Translations under genes and position numbers: made by a program
The notes under the pieces: model-generated
Told to the model about the DNA's origin: nothing
The model's database searches: none
The model's input: the letters and a program-made list of their open reading frames with translations, nothing else
Origin: Blastopirellula marina
GTDB taxonomy: Bacteria; Planctomycetota; Planctomycetia; Pirellulales; Pirellulaceae
Assembly: GCF_002967765.1 (NCBI RefSeq)
Contig: NZ_PUHY01000015.1
Location: 186,001 to 250,000 of the forward strand
DNA: 64,000 bases
Direction: 5' to 3'
Shown here: piece after piece, positions 27,538 to 37,017 of the stretch
How positions within the stretch are numbered: position 1 is the stretch's first letter
Layout of the letters: every line of letters begins with the position of its first letter

Positions 27538-28644
27538 GTCCACTAAGGTCAATTGATGCGCTTCGGCCCAGGTTGGCGGTTCCAGCCGGTCGGCCAGGCG
27601 GCGAATGATCGCCTCTGGCACAACCGTCTCGCGCGACTTGTTTTGGCGGAAAAGGACATCAAGTGGAGGCTCGACGTAAACGATCTCGATCCAAGCAGCG
27701 TAGTCCGCAAACAAATCGAGCCAACGACCTCGCGTCAGGTGCATGGTGTTGGTGGCGTTGTACGCGAACGACGTACCAGCACGCAGGTGCTCGCGGCACG
27801 CTTCCCGAGCTCGCTGAATGACTTTGCCCTGATTGTCGGTCGGATCGATCATGAGGTCGCCTCGGATTTCGTCAAGCGAAACAACCGGCAGCTCGCTACG
27901 ATGAATCGCCAACCATCGGTCTTTGCCGCTGCCTGGGAGCCCCGCCATCACGGTGACGCGACAGGAGAAATCCTCATGCGGTACGTAATGCAGATTCGGT
28001 TTATCCTGATGGAAAAACAGAAACCGAGCATGATCACTGGCAAACGGATACGGGCGCTCATAACAACTAGCTTCTTCGGAAGCAATCTTCCAGAAATGAA
28101 GGTCTTCCTCCGAACGAGTTTTCTTCTTCGCGCAGCGACCACGGAAGTCGGCGAGCGCGAAGAGGTAAAGCAGACGGTTGTTTACCAACCACGAATGACG
28201 AACGACCTCACGCGTCGGATCTGATTTATGCATCAGAAATACCGGCCGGCCGTGATACCGTACCATTCGGGCAATCTCTTCCCGTGTCGTCAAGTCACAG
28301 CCGCATTCTCGTAAAATCGTCCGAGCAAGATGCTCGCCTTTGACGGCATGCTTCGGCGAAATGATGTTACCGGTTAGAGGATCGACCTGTGTCGTGAGCG
28401 GCTTGGCGACATCGTGAAAGAGCGCTGTGAAGATGAGCACCGTTTGATCGTGGGACGAAAGATCGCTCCATGATTCCAGCTGCGGGAGTTCGTGCATGAC
28501 CATCTGGGTATGTGTCCAGACATCCCCTTCGCTATGCCACTTGGCATCTTGCGCGCATTCTTGCATGGCCGCGCACCAAGGCTGGGTGGATGCCCAGCCG
28601 ATGATCGACTTGATCGAAGCGGATTGTAACTGGCTCCATTTCAT
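27532..28644 (-). CDS. HD-phosphohydrolase/polynucleotide kinase fusion (HD-Pnk-like RNA end-healing enzyme)
   Basis: 370 residues. The ATG at 28644 overlaps the RNA ligase stop (ATGA); a start at 28701 is possible but would overlap 61 bases. Residues ~35-170 are an HD domain: WTHTQMV (H45), FHDVAK (H77-D78), YHGRP (H131), and D166 in FALADFRGR. Residues ~228-370 are a P-loop kinase: [10 protein letters not shown] (K241), SLDEIRGD (D258, R261), [13 protein letters not shown] and the lid arginines near 338-349, as in polynucleotide kinase. A fusion of this order is known as HD-Pnk, which removes 2',3' phosphates with the HD part and phosphorylates 5'-OH ends with the kinase part (established knowledge for the family). 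With the coupled ligase it would heal and seal RNA breaks. Confidence 0.85.
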   Translation of the reverse strand: MKWSQLQSASIKSIIGWASTQPWCAAMQECAQDAKWHSEGDVWTHTQMVMHELPQLESWSDLSSHDQTVLIFTALFHDVAKPLTTQVDPLTGNIISPKHAVKGEHLARTILRECGCDLTTREEIARMVRYHGRPVFLMHKSDPTREVVRHSWLVNNRLLYLFALADFRGRCAKKKTRSEEDLHFWKIASEEASCYERPYPFASDHARFLFFHQDKPNLHYVPHEDFSCRVTVMAGLPGSGKDRWLAIHRSELPVVSLDEIRGDLMIDPTDNQGKVIQRAREACREHLRAGTSFAYNATNTMHLTRGRWLDLFADYAAWIEIVYVEPPLDVLFRQNKSRETVVPEAIIRRLADRLEPPTWAEAHQLTLVDG

Positions 28645-29381
28645 GACCAAATATCGACACCATTCGCAAGTTGATTGGGAACCATCGTCTGTTGTTGCCA
28701 ATGGATACTTTGTTTGACTTTTTCGGTGAATTCAGGACGAACCCATTTTGCTCTAGCTGTGACCGTACCGCTTGCCTCGGTGCGGAGGTAAACTCCTTCC
28801 ATCACATTGTCGATCTGACCAGTCACCGGATTCTCGAAGACACTCTCGAATTGCGATGGTCCTACCAACTCGGTCAGCGTCTTGCGAGATACGGCTCCAC
28901 GATGAACCACTGGGACGGTTTCGATTCCGCTTCCTGCCAGGATGCCTAATCGCTGTTCGAGATCGATAAACGCGCTCTTCGTTTTGTCGTAAATATCGAA
29001 CTCAAAGAAGTAATGCGACAAGCAACGATACGCAACCGAATGCCGAGCGTATACCCACTCTCCGAACAGAATGTACCGGTCCATCAAGCGATCTTCCAGC
29101 GTGTTTCGCTTGACGGCGGCCCACTGCTTGAACAGGTCGTACTGAGGATGCATTCCTTCAGTAATCAGATGCCCGCGACATTGAAGGACCAACTCGCCGG
29201 TTGAGCAAAAGTGAATACCGACATTCGTACCGTCCAGCTTCTCCTCTACGATCAGCGATTCGTCCGCCAGAAAGCGCAAAGAGTCCGCTTCCGACATGTG
29301 TTTGTCGTCGTCCGTACCGCGTGAACCAAAAAGGTGGGGCGTCCGCGGATACTTCACGAAATTGCCAAATGATGTGCCCAT
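28641..29381 (-). CDS. ATP-dependent RNA ligase (RNA_ligase nucleotidyltransferase family)
   Basis: 246 residues. The ATG at 29381 is set by a strong GAGAGGAG ribosome site 6 bases upstream; the longer frame to 29603 runs through the promoter region. Nucleotidyltransferase motifs are in order: motif I EEKLDGTN with the AMP-accepting lysine K48, CRGH (R69), motif [10 protein letters not shown] (E108), IIIa YFFEFDIYD, motif IV MEGVYLR (E195) and motif V ARAKWVR (K212). The protein is little more than the catalytic domain, with a short C-terminal tail. It should join 3'-OH and 5'-phosphate RNA ends via an AMP intermediate. Its coupling to the HD-kinase, which makes exactly such ends, supports RNA rather than DNA as substrate. 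Confidence 0.87.
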   Translation of the reverse strand: MGTSFGNFVKYPRTPHLFGSRGTDDDKHMSEADSLRFLADESLIVEEKLDGTNVGIHFCSTGELVLQCRGHLITEGMHPQYDLFKQWAAVKRNTLEDRLMDRYILFGEWVYARHSVAYRCLSHYFFEFDIYDKTKSAFIDLEQRLGILAGSGIETVPVVHRGAVSRKTLTELVGPSQFESVFENPVTGQIDNVMEGVYLRTEASGTVTARAKWVRPEFTEKVKQSIHWQQQTMVPNQLANGVDIWS

Positions 29382-29387
29382 GAGGGG

Positions 29388-29395
29388 CTCCTCTC
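29388..29395 (-). promoter_or_regulatory. ribosome binding site deciding the RNA ligase start
   Basis: GAGAGGAG on the minus strand, 6 bases before the ATG at 29381. It favours this start over the upstream in-frame codons. Confidence 0.8.
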
Positions 29396-29546
29396 GCTCT
29401 GGGCGAAACAGCGATTCTCTGACGAAGCGGTTAGTTTTCTTAACAGAAGGTAGCTGAAAAGGACGCCACAACAATAAGAAAGGTTCACATTCATTTGCGC
29501 AGAATCTTCGCAAGTTCGTTCTACTTCGATTTCTTAAACAAAACAA

Positions 29547-29574
29547 TTGACCTTGGTGGTGTAAACTATACACT
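29547..29574 (+). promoter_or_regulatory. predicted sigma70-type promoter with an overlapping dyad, for the SPFH operon
   Basis: TTGACC (29547-29552), a 16-bp spacer and TACACT (29569-29574) resemble -35 and -10 boxes. The inverted repeat GTGTA (29559-29563) / TACAC (29569-29573) covers the -10 box, where a repressor or activator could bind. The predicted start leaves a leader of about 50 bases before the ATG at 29630. Prediction from sequence only. Confidence 0.45.
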
Positions 29575-29629
29575 AACTGTAGCGGCAGAATGAGAAGCCG
29601 CAAATCTCATCTTGAAAGGAACCCGAATC

Positions 29630-30631
29630 ATGTTGGGGATTGGCTACGTTCAATCGCCTCCGACGACATACGTAATGCTCTTCCGAAAAGGAAAGCCGGT
29701 GTGTGAGGGGGCGGGGCTATCATTCTTCTATTTCGCACCGAATGCCACGCTGGTACAGATTCCGCTGGCCAGTACGGACGTTCCTTTTGTCTTCAACGAG
29801 GTGACGTCCGACTTTCAAGACGCCACCATCCAAGGTGAGCTGACCTTTCGCGTCAACAATCCAGGCAAGTTGGCCTCGCTTCTCGATTTCAGCGTCAATG
29901 GCCGAGGACGGTATCGTTCGGAAGATCCGTCGAAGCTGAGTGATCGGCTTATTCATACGACCCAGACTCTCGCGCGAGCGTTCACGCTTCGTAAGACTTT
30001 GCGTGAACTGCTGGTCGGCAGCGACGAGCTCGTGGCGCAGGTCTTTGCCCAACTAGCCGAATCGCCGGCGGTGGCCATGCTGGGGGTAGAGGTGATCAAC
30101 TTGGCGGTATTGTCAATCAAGGCGACCCCTGAGATGGCGAAAGCACTTCAGGCTGAGGCGCGAGAGAAATTGCTTTTGGAAGCAGACGAAGCGATTTACG
30201 CTCGACGTAATACGGCTGTCGAACTCGAACGTCAGATCAAGGAAAACGAGCTAAATACTGAAATCGCCGTCGAGCAGAAACAACGCCAAGTGCGGGAAAC
30301 GAAACTGCAAGCCGATATCGCGATCGAGCAAGAGCGAGCGACCTTGGTCGACAACCGTATCGAGAACGAACGGAAGGAAGCCAGTGCGAAAGCGGATGCA
30401 TTGAAAGCCATGCTCGATCCGTTGAAAGAGATCGACTGGCGAACGTTGTTGGCGGCTGCTCCAGGGGGACTTGATGCCAACCAGATGATCGCGATGGCAT
30501 TCCGCGATTTGGCAGACAACGCCGACAAGGTGGGCAATTTGAATATCTCGCCTGATCTCTTGTCGACACTATTGGGTGAGCAAGAGCAAAGTAACGGAAG
30601 CAAGCCGGCCAAAGGGAATCGACGTCGCTAG
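29630..30631 (+). CDS. SPFH/Band-7 domain protein, soluble type
   Basis: 333 residues from the ATG at 29630, with AAAGGA upstream. Residues ~15-200 fit the Band-7/SPFH fold (TYVMLFRKGKPVCEG..., then TLARAFTLRKTLRELLVGSDEL and LGVEVINLAVLSIKATPEMAKALQAEA). A charged coiled coil follows (~190-265, rich in Glu/Arg/Gln), then DWRTLLAA and a Lys/Arg tail. There is no obvious N-terminal membrane helix, unlike many SPFH proteins, though the segment LSFFYFAPNA could dip into a membrane. SPFH proteins form ring or cage oligomers. It heads a two-gene operon with the NAD-kinase-like gene and diverges from the RNA-repair pair. Confidence 0.8.
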   Translation: MLGIGYVQSPPTTYVMLFRKGKPVCEGAGLSFFYFAPNATLVQIPLASTDVPFVFNEVTSDFQDATIQGELTFRVNNPGKLASLLDFSVNGRGRYRSEDPSKLSDRLIHTTQTLARAFTLRKTLRELLVGSDELVAQVFAQLAESPAVAMLGVEVINLAVLSIKATPEMAKALQAEAREKLLLEADEAIYARRNTAVELERQIKENELNTEIAVEQKQRQVRETKLQADIAIEQERATLVDNRIENERKEASAKADALKAMLDPLKEIDWRTLLAAAPGGLDANQMIAMAFRDLADNADKVGNLNISPDLLSTLLGEQEQSNGSKPAKGNRRR

Positions 30632-30652
30632 TCCATCGAGGAGGAATGTGCT

Positions 30653-31681
30653 ATGTACGCTGGGACGAAGATGATCGCTGTGATCACGCGCGAGACACGG
30701 CTGGCCGGTTTGAAGCAGCGTTGGGGAACAGCAAGCCAAGCCGACTTTCTGATGGAAGCCGCCGTCGATCATGAAGTGGAGCGACGGCGAAAAGCATATT
30801 CTGCGAAGGGAGTCGATGTCTCGGATGATGATTTCCTATTAATGGAAGCATCTGCCGAGGAATTAACCGATCACTCCGCTTATGAAGAGGAGGACGAGAC
30901 ATACCAGCAATCGCTCCGAAAGCTGATGCAAGAGTTGGATGTCGATGTTCCGGTGCGGGAAGTCGATCGGCGTTATGTCCCCAACTTTGATTTTGATCGC
31001 TGCCTAGCCGTGGTGGTGATTGGTCAGGATGGACTCGTAGCGAACGTCGCCAAGTATGTGGGCGATCTGCCGGTGATTGGGGTGAATCCAGAACCGAGGC
31101 GATATGACGGTGTTTTGCTCCCCTTTCACGTGTCGGAAGCTCGGGCGGCCGTGCTACGAACCATCAAGCAGAAGGCACGAATCGAGAAGGTCACGTTGGC
31201 TGAGGTTAATACAATCTCGGGACAGCGAATGTTGGCGTTTAACGACTTTTTCGTTGGTTGCCGTACGCACGCATCGGCCCGTTATACGTTAGAGTCAGGC
31301 GGAAGCCGAGAACCGCAATCGTCCAGTGGCGTCTTAGTATCGACCGGTTCTGGTGCAACCGGCTGGATGTCTTCCGTCTTCAACATGGCAGCCGGGATCA
31401 GCCAGTATGTGACCGGAAAAGAAGTGCCGCGGTTGTCCTTGACCCGCGATGATCGAAAGCTGATGTGGACCGTACGCGAACCGTTTATGAGTCGCCATTC
31501 GTCTGCAGATAATGTGATGGGGATGATCAACGATCAGGAAGAACTGGTGATCGGTTCCCAGATGCCCACCAACGGTATAATCTTCTCGGACGGAGTCGAA
31601 GATGACTTTATTGAATTCAACAGTGGTAACATCGCCACGATCACGGTTTCCGATCAGCGAGCGCGACTGGTGGTTGGATAA
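30653..31681 (+). CDS. NAD kinase-like protein
   Basis: 342 residues, with a clear GAGGAGG site before the ATG, 21 bp after the SPFH stop. Residues ~115-342 fit the NAD-kinase/diacylglycerol-kinase fold: VVVIGQDGLVANVAKY (the GGDG loop reads GQDG, 124-127), VIGVNPEP, FNDFFVG (ND 197-198 for the NE/D motif), SSGVLVSTGSGATGW (the STPTGSTA-type loop) and FSDGVE. The first ~110 residues are an acidic extension not usual for housekeeping NAD kinase. It may phosphorylate NAD, or another nucleotide or lipid; the changed glycine loop leaves this open. The operon with SPFH next to RNA-repair genes suggests a stress role (inference). Confidence 0.75.
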   Translation: MYAGTKMIAVITRETRLAGLKQRWGTASQADFLMEAAVDHEVERRRKAYSAKGVDVSDDDFLLMEASAEELTDHSAYEEEDETYQQSLRKLMQELDVDVPVREVDRRYVPNFDFDRCLAVVVIGQDGLVANVAKYVGDLPVIGVNPEPRRYDGVLLPFHVSEARAAVLRTIKQKARIEKVTLAEVNTISGQRMLAFNDFFVGCRTHASARYTLESGGSREPQSSSGVLVSTGSGATGWMSSVFNMAAGISQYVTGKEVPRLSLTRDDRKLMWTVREPFMSRHSSADNVMGMINDQEELVIGSQMPTNGIIFSDGVEDDFIEFNSGNIATITVSDQRARLVVG

Positions 31682-31688
31682 TACCGAA

Positions 31689-31723
31689 AAAGCCCCGGTC
31701 AAACGGGCTTCGACCGGGGCTTT
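31689..31723. terminator. bidirectional terminator hairpin
   Basis: A perfect 12-bp stem, AAAGCCCCGGTC (31689-31700) with GACCGGGGCTTT (31712-31723), sits between the stops of the convergent NAD-kinase-like and haem-protein genes. The minus strand reads five T residues after it, the plus strand only three, so it probably stops both transcripts. Confidence 0.85.
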
Positions 31724-31752
31724 CATGGTTCACTATTCCGCAGGCTATTGTC

Positions 31753-34700
31753 TTACTTCGCCTGGAACATCTTATCCTTAGAATCTCCGCCAGAGAGCAC
31801 AAATGCAGTCAGGTCGTAGATTTCTTCTTCGGTCAACCAGTTCATCATGCCGCTGGGCATGATGGTGGTGGCCGTGGCGGATTGGTCTTCGATGTCTTCC
31901 TTCTTGATGATCGTTGGCTTGTTGGGATTGAGCGGATCGGTAACCAGGCGAATCTCGTCCTTGTTATCGGCTACGACTAATCCAGATACCACCTTGCCGT
32001 CGATCGTTAGAATCGTCTGCATGCGATACTTTTCGTCAATGTCCTTCGATGGATCGAGGATCGACTCGAGTACATGCGAGGCCGTTTTCTTCTCGGCTGT
32101 CAGTTTCGACAGGTCGGGACCAAAGTTACCTCCCTTGTCGTTCATCGAATGACACTGGGCACAGCCGAGCCGGTTGAAGTAAATTTGACCAACGGCGAAG
32201 TTACGTGGTGTGGCTTGAACTTTCTTCGGGTCGACATCGGCCAGCTTCCATTCTTCGACAAACTTCGGCACCCACTGATCGCCTTGCGATTCGATTGGCT
32301 TACGACCATCTTCCAGTGGGTATTTGGCCATCAGATCGTTAACGTGCCAGAACGTCGCGTCGCCACGATCGATCGAGCGAATCTTAGCGACCTGACTCGG
32401 TTCAATCGGTTTCGCGCGGTTCGTCCACGAGTTACGGACATAGGTCAGCACAGCGGCGAGTTCTTCGTCGTTGAGCAGTTGGCGGAAGCCGGTCATTGGT
32501 GGAAGTGGTGGGGAGCTATACGTCTTCCCTTTCACCTCAATCGTGCCATGCATACCGTCGAGTGCCAGTGCGATCAAGCGATCTTCGGAGCCGGTCGCCC
32601 AGAGGCTTCCGTCGATGGGCGGATAAAGGTTCGGCATCCCCTGGCCGTGCACCTGATGACAGGTCGCACAGTGGCTTTCGCGGGTGAACACTTCTTTACC
32701 GAGGGCCATCACTTTCGGATCAGCTTTCACAGGAATACTATTTCGCAAGTCAACCAGGGACTTAGAAAGCTGATTTCGGTTAGTCGTCGTCTTGGCGACC
32801 AACGTATCGCCCAGCGTCAGCAATGCGGCGTACGCATCCGATTGCTTTTCAACTGGACTAGCATCTTGAGCCAGCGTCACAAGTGACGCCAAAACCGCAT
32901 CACGAGCACTTGCCGAGAGGGTCTCGGCGACCGTTTCAGGTGGCAGCGTCGAAAGGGCTTTTAAACCTTCGTCGGATAGATCGCCCGAGGTACTGAGCAT
33001 CGCAAAGTCTTCAACCTTCTGCTTCACCTGGCCAGGCCAAGTGGTAACCGCTTCAATTGCGGCAACTCGTAAGTCGACCTGACCGGCAGGACGTAAAGCG
33101 GAAGTTGGAATTGGCTGCTTCTTGATGCCAGGACCTTCCCACATCACTCGCAGGCCGTCACCACCTCCGTTATCGAAGTAAGTGACGATCAACTCGTGCG
33201 GGCCCGCCGACAAACTGGCAGCGCCACTTCGTTCGACCATTCCGTGCAGACCGTCGTTGTTGATCAGTTCCGCACCGTTGAGATAGAGCCGCGAGCCATC
33301 GTCTGACGCGATGTAGAACTTATAGTTCCCGGCCACAGGAATCATCACGGCGGTCGTCATCTTTGTGGCGAACTCGTCTTGCTTTCCTTTGGGGACGTAC
33401 TTTTTGAAGTTATCCATCCGCCCAGATAGCGTCGGCTTAACCGCGTTGAGGGTTTCAATGGCGACGTTTTGAGCCGGGTGAGGTGCGTAATGATCAAACG
33501 CAACCGCTGGACCATCCAGGGCAACCGATTTACTTTCTGGACGCAGATTCTCCGGCAGCTCAAACATTAACGGACGAATCTTAGTGAGCAGTGGTGCGGC
33601 AGCATCCGAGTTACTCACCTGTTTGGCACTTCGCAGCAGATCGGCCATCAGGGCATGGGATTGGGAAGCTTGTTGCCAAGCCGCGTCCGCACCACCTGCG
33701 AGAATCCAAGCCTGATAGACGGCACGACGAACCAAGGGAGTCTTGGTTGCCGCAGCGAGTTTGGCCAACTCTGAAGAAGAAGTCTTCAGTTCGGTAGGAT
33801 TCGACTTTGGTAGCATCTGAGCCAGGTCATTCAGACTAGCCAGGTTTTGGTTGTCTGCCGTGGTAATCCAAGTTAGAAGTTCGGGAACTATGGAACTACT
33901 GCCAGACTGAGAAGCTAAAGCACGTAAGGCTTCCTGACGATATTGCGTTGGCACGCCACTACGGCTGAGGATTGCCTGATAAACAGCATCACTCCGATCA
34001 AGCTTCAAGAGCAAGTCAGTGCTGGCCTTCTCCAGCGCGTAGCTGGTAGCCGCCGGGGAAAGCTTGCGACCGGAACGAACCGCTTCGACGATCATCTGAT
34101 CGACATTGATCCGGCTGCGAGCATACTTCAAAACGTTCGTCAATTCGGCATCCATCGGATGTGTGGCGGCTTCGAAGATAACTTCGGCAGACGCTGCACC
34201 AGGGAACTCAACGGCAGCTTTAATCGCTTCCGCGCGGACCAGCGGGGATTCGTCGGATGCGGCAGCGAGAAGAGTTTCTTCCCAATCTTCGACCGATCCA
34301 GCCCAATGTCCCAGCGTGCGGATGGAAGCAGCACGAACACGTGGCTCAGACGCTTGGAAGACGGTTTTCACAAGGTCGATGTTCGGCATGCGGTGTTCTT
34401 CTAGAGCCCATAAGCATTCGAGCATCGCTTGAGCATCGTCAGGGTCGTTCACATCTTTAGCCGCCACGAATTCAGAGATCGCCGACTGGACTTCTTCCGA
34501 ATTGCGGCCACTGAGTTCGATTCTTGCCCGGTAACGCGTCGCATTATCCTTGGCATAAAACGCCGCGAGAACCTCCGGTAATGGCTTATCCTTCAAACGA
34601 ACTGGTTTCAAGAGCGGGCGACCAGCAGCCGTGACACGGATGATGCGACCGTGCTGATGGTCACGGTTTGGGTCACGCATGTTGTGCTGCATGTGCCCAA

Positions 34701-36675
34701 TCAAGGCATTCGCCCAGTCCGCGACATAAAGTGCTCCGTCTGAGCCAACTTCAACATCACTGGGACGGAAGTTGGGATCGGCTGAAACCAGGATGGGTTC
34801 GACTTCCTTACACGTGATGTCGGCACCGTCGTACTGGACTTCATGGTTCAGCACGCCCAGGAAACCGATGCAATTGCAAATCAGAAAGTTGTTTTGCAAT
34901 TCTTCCGGGAAGTGGCTGCTAGACAGAATGCCGGTTGCAGCGACCGGGCGAACCCGCTTCTCGAACCACTGCTTGTTGCCAATTCCCTTACCGATGTTCA
35001 CATAGGAACCGGTACCTGAGGTGCCATCGTTGGCGAACTGGTAGCCCCACCGGTCAAAAACGTCACCGTGTGGATTGGGGCCGATGGGATAGTGGAACTC
35101 CATCTCGAAGGTTCGCGGGTTAAAGCGGTGAACGCCTGTTCGAGTGGAGCGATAGGTTTGCGTGGGGGTTTCCATCGTGGCGACGTTGAACACACCGCGC
35201 GACCAATAGATCCATCCGTCGGGGCCAAGCACCATCGCATTGGCCGAGTGATGCGAGTCCGCACTGGAAAGGCCTTGCAGCACACGAATCTTCACGTCTG
35301 CTTTCAGGTCACCATCGGTATCTTTCAGGAACCACAGTTCGGGAAGCGCGGCGACCAGCATGCCACCTCCCCAAAACTCGAACCCGGTCACGCTGTTCAG
35401 GCCATCGGCGAAAACAACGCAGCGATCTGCTACGCCATCTTGGTTTTCATCGGGGAGGCAGACAATGCGATCGGTGCGGGGCTGAGTCGGATTCCAGTGA
35501 GGGTAGCTTGGCCAAACGGAGGCATATAAATTGCCGTTCGGATCAACCGCCATTTGGACAGGGTTGATCAACTCAGGGAACATCTCTTCCGAGGCAAAGA
35601 TATTGGCTTCCAACCCATCGTGCAGTTTCAACTGCTCGAGCCCCTCTTCAGCGGATCGATACGAGAAGCTACCGTCGGGCTTGTCGCCGTCGCGATTCGA
35701 TTTGACAACCAACTCTTCCGGGATGTTATCGTCTTTGACTTCCAAGTCGCCACCTTTGGCGACCGCCCAGACTCGGGCATCGCGGTTGGCGGTCATGACG
35801 TCAAAGATTTCCATCTCGCGCTTCATGACGTCGGCGTTTGATTGACCGAACCAAGCAAGCTTCGAGCGACCACCAAAGACGTTGTAACCGTCGACCACGC
35901 GATATCGACTGAACCAATAATAGTTCTTTTCGAGAACGGCATCCCGTAGCCTTTTGACCTCTGCTGAGTCAGCTGAGGGAGCTTGCTGTCCGAACAACTC
36001 GGGAACAATCACTTCGGCCACGGCTTGATTGCCATGATCGAGGAGATGGATGCCATTCATCGTGAGCGGCGTCTTCGCATCGGCGTAGAGCTTTTGTGTG
36101 GGCGTGAATAGATCGACGAACAGTACATCCTTCTGTTCGCACACTTCTCTCATTGCTTCGGTGTAGAGCTTCAAGTTGGGGTTATTCTTCGATCCATCCG
36201 GCAGATGACGGTTGTAAAGGTTCTCGTGAGCGATTGGGGAGAACATTACGATCTCCGGTGCGGACTCGCCGTTGTATTGCTGAGCACGCATTCCATCAAT
36301 TGTTTCTCGCAAATCCTTCTTGAAGCTGGCGACGGCTTGGGGCCCTTTGAGGGCTTCGTTGTAACCAAAGAAAGCGAAAATTACGTCGGTTTCATTCTTG
36401 GCCAGCCATTGGTCTGGGCTGCCAAAGTTATCTTCGCGGGGGCGAACTTTGAGTTCATCACCAGGAAATGCCAGATTGCGAAACGTCAGATTCAATTCAG
36501 GGTGCAATGCGTGGACGTACGTCTCGAGCCAAGCATGATGTTGCATTCGATCGGCAGTGGTATTGCCGATGATTGAGATGTGATCTCCCTTATTGAGCTT
36601 CAACGCTTGAGCATGAGTATCGGGCGCCACGAAAAGGTTAGCCGAGACCAGCAGAGCAAGAATGAGAGTTCTCAT
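31753..36675 (-). CDS. giant PVC-type dihaem protein: SGNH, propeller dehydrogenase, HEAT, PA14
   Basis: 1640 residues from the ATG at 36675, which starts a signal peptide (MRTLILALLVSANLFV...HAQ). In order: an SGNH/GDSL-like domain (GDHISIIGNT, FFGYNEAL, NGIHLLDHG) over the first ~250 residues; the PVC membrane-bound-dehydrogenase-type propeller (NPVQMAVDPNGNLYASVWP, DSHHSANAMVLGPDG); HEAT repeats; a PA14 domain (FYIASDDGSRLYLNG); a first cytochrome c site CATCH at ~1336; and a second CAQCH at ~1505 in the C-terminal planctomycete haem domain (GGNFGPDL, YRMQTILTIDG). It is probably a periplasmic or surface redox enzyme acting on sugars or polysaccharides. It is paralogous to the 1606-residue protein at 47285. 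Confidence 0.88.
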   Translation of the reverse strand: MRTLILALLVSANLFVAPDTHAQALKLNKGDHISIIGNTTADRMQHHAWLETYVHALHPELNLTFRNLAFPGDELKVRPREDNFGSPDQWLAKNETDVIFAFFGYNEALKGPQAVASFKKDLRETIDGMRAQQYNGESAPEIVMFSPIAHENLYNRHLPDGSKNNPNLKLYTEAMREVCEQKDVLFVDLFTPTQKLYADAKTPLTMNGIHLLDHGNQAVAEVIVPELFGQQAPSADSAEVKRLRDAVLEKNYYWFSRYRVVDGYNVFGGRSKLAWFGQSNADVMKREMEIFDVMTANRDARVWAVAKGGDLEVKDDNIPEELVVKSNRDGDKPDGSFSYRSAEEGLEQLKLHDGLEANIFASEEMFPELINPVQMAVDPNGNLYASVWPSYPHWNPTQPRTDRIVCLPDENQDGVADRCVVFADGLNSVTGFEFWGGGMLVAALPELWFLKDTDGDLKADVKIRVLQGLSSADSHHSANAMVLGPDGWIYWSRGVFNVATMETPTQTYRSTRTGVHRFNPRTFEMEFHYPIGPNPHGDVFDRWGYQFANDGTSGTGSYVNIGKGIGNKQWFEKRVRPVAATGILSSSHFPEELQNNFLICNCIGFLGVLNHEVQYDGADITCKEVEPILVSADPNFRPSDVEVGSDGALYVADWANALIGHMQHNMRDPNRDHQHGRIIRVTAAGRPLLKPVRLKDKPLPEVLAAFYAKDNATRYRARIELSGRNSEEVQSAISEFVAAKDVNDPDDAQAMLECLWALEEHRMPNIDLVKTVFQASEPRVRAASIRTLGHWAGSVEDWEETLLAAASDESPLVRAEAIKAAVEFPGAASAEVIFEAATHPMDAELTNVLKYARSRINVDQMIVEAVRSGRKLSPAATSYALEKASTDLLLKLDRSDAVYQAILSRSGVPTQYRQEALRALASQSGSSSIVPELLTWITTADNQNLASLNDLAQMLPKSNPTELKTSSSELAKLAAATKTPLVRRAVYQAWILAGGADAAWQQASQSHALMADLLRSAKQVSNSDAAAPLLTKIRPLMFELPENLRPESKSVALDGPAVAFDHYAPHPAQNVAIETLNAVKPTLSGRMDNFKKYVPKGKQDEFATKMTTAVMIPVAGNYKFYIASDDGSRLYLNGAELINNDGLHGMVERSGAASLSAGPHELIVTYFDNGGGDGLRVMWEGPGIKKQPIPTSALRPAGQVDLRVAAIEAVTTWPGQVKQKVEDFAMLSTSGDLSDEGLKALSTLPPETVAETLSASARDAVLASLVTLAQDASPVEKQSDAYAALLTLGDTLVAKTTTNRNQLSKSLVDLRNSIPVKADPKVMALGKEVFTRESHCATCHQVHGQGMPNLYPPIDGSLWATGSEDRLIALALDGMHGTIEVKGKTYSSPPLPPMTGFRQLLNDEELAAVLTYVRNSWTNRAKPIEPSQVAKIRSIDRGDATFWHVNDLMAKYPLEDGRKPIESQGDQWVPKFVEEWKLADVDPKKVQATPRNFAVGQIYFNRLGCAQCHSMNDKGGNFGPDLSKLTAEKKTASHVLESILDPSKDIDEKYRMQTILTIDGKVVSGLVVADNKDEIRLVTDPLNPNKPTIIKKEDIEDQSATATTIMPSGMMNWLTEEEIYDLTAFVLSGGDSKDKMFQAK

Positions 36676-37017
36676 GGGTACCTTGGTTCTGGGGAGGGTG
36701 AGAAGTAGGAGCAGTAGGGACCGCATTCAGGTGGGACAAGCTCAATACTAACCCGTGTTGATGCTGACGACCAGAGCTGAGCGGGAATCAAAAAGAAACG
36801 ATTTTGCGCAGAGCCCAACTATGGTAGACTAAGTTTACTGTGGCAAGAGCACATGATTCCATTCGCGAGAAATCGGCTGTTTGCTACTAACTTCCCACCC
36901 TAAAAACCTTACCGAAGACGTTTCTGTTTCGGATCCCCGTAGTTTAAACCTGGCATCGGTACAGATGTATTCGGTTTGTCTTCGAAAACAACTTCCCAAA
37001 AGAAGGGGCTGCGTACC
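36676..37017. other. divergent intergenic region of 342 bp
   Basis: It separates the leftward haem-protein gene from the rightward DUF1549/1553 gene and should hold both promoters. It is AT-richer than the flanks. I see no confident promoter pair, RNA gene or repeat; a near-repeat (TAGACTAAGTTTACT) lies around 36824-36838. Confidence 0.5.

Noticed and set aside
29382-29603. Upstream extension of the RNA ligase frame (74 codons)
   Set aside because: The strong ribosome site before 29381 and the start of conserved protein text favour the shorter form; the extension runs through the divergent promoter.
32074-32886. 270-codon plus-strand frame inside the dihaem protein gene
   Set aside because: Antisense shadow across a region coding for cytochrome motifs.
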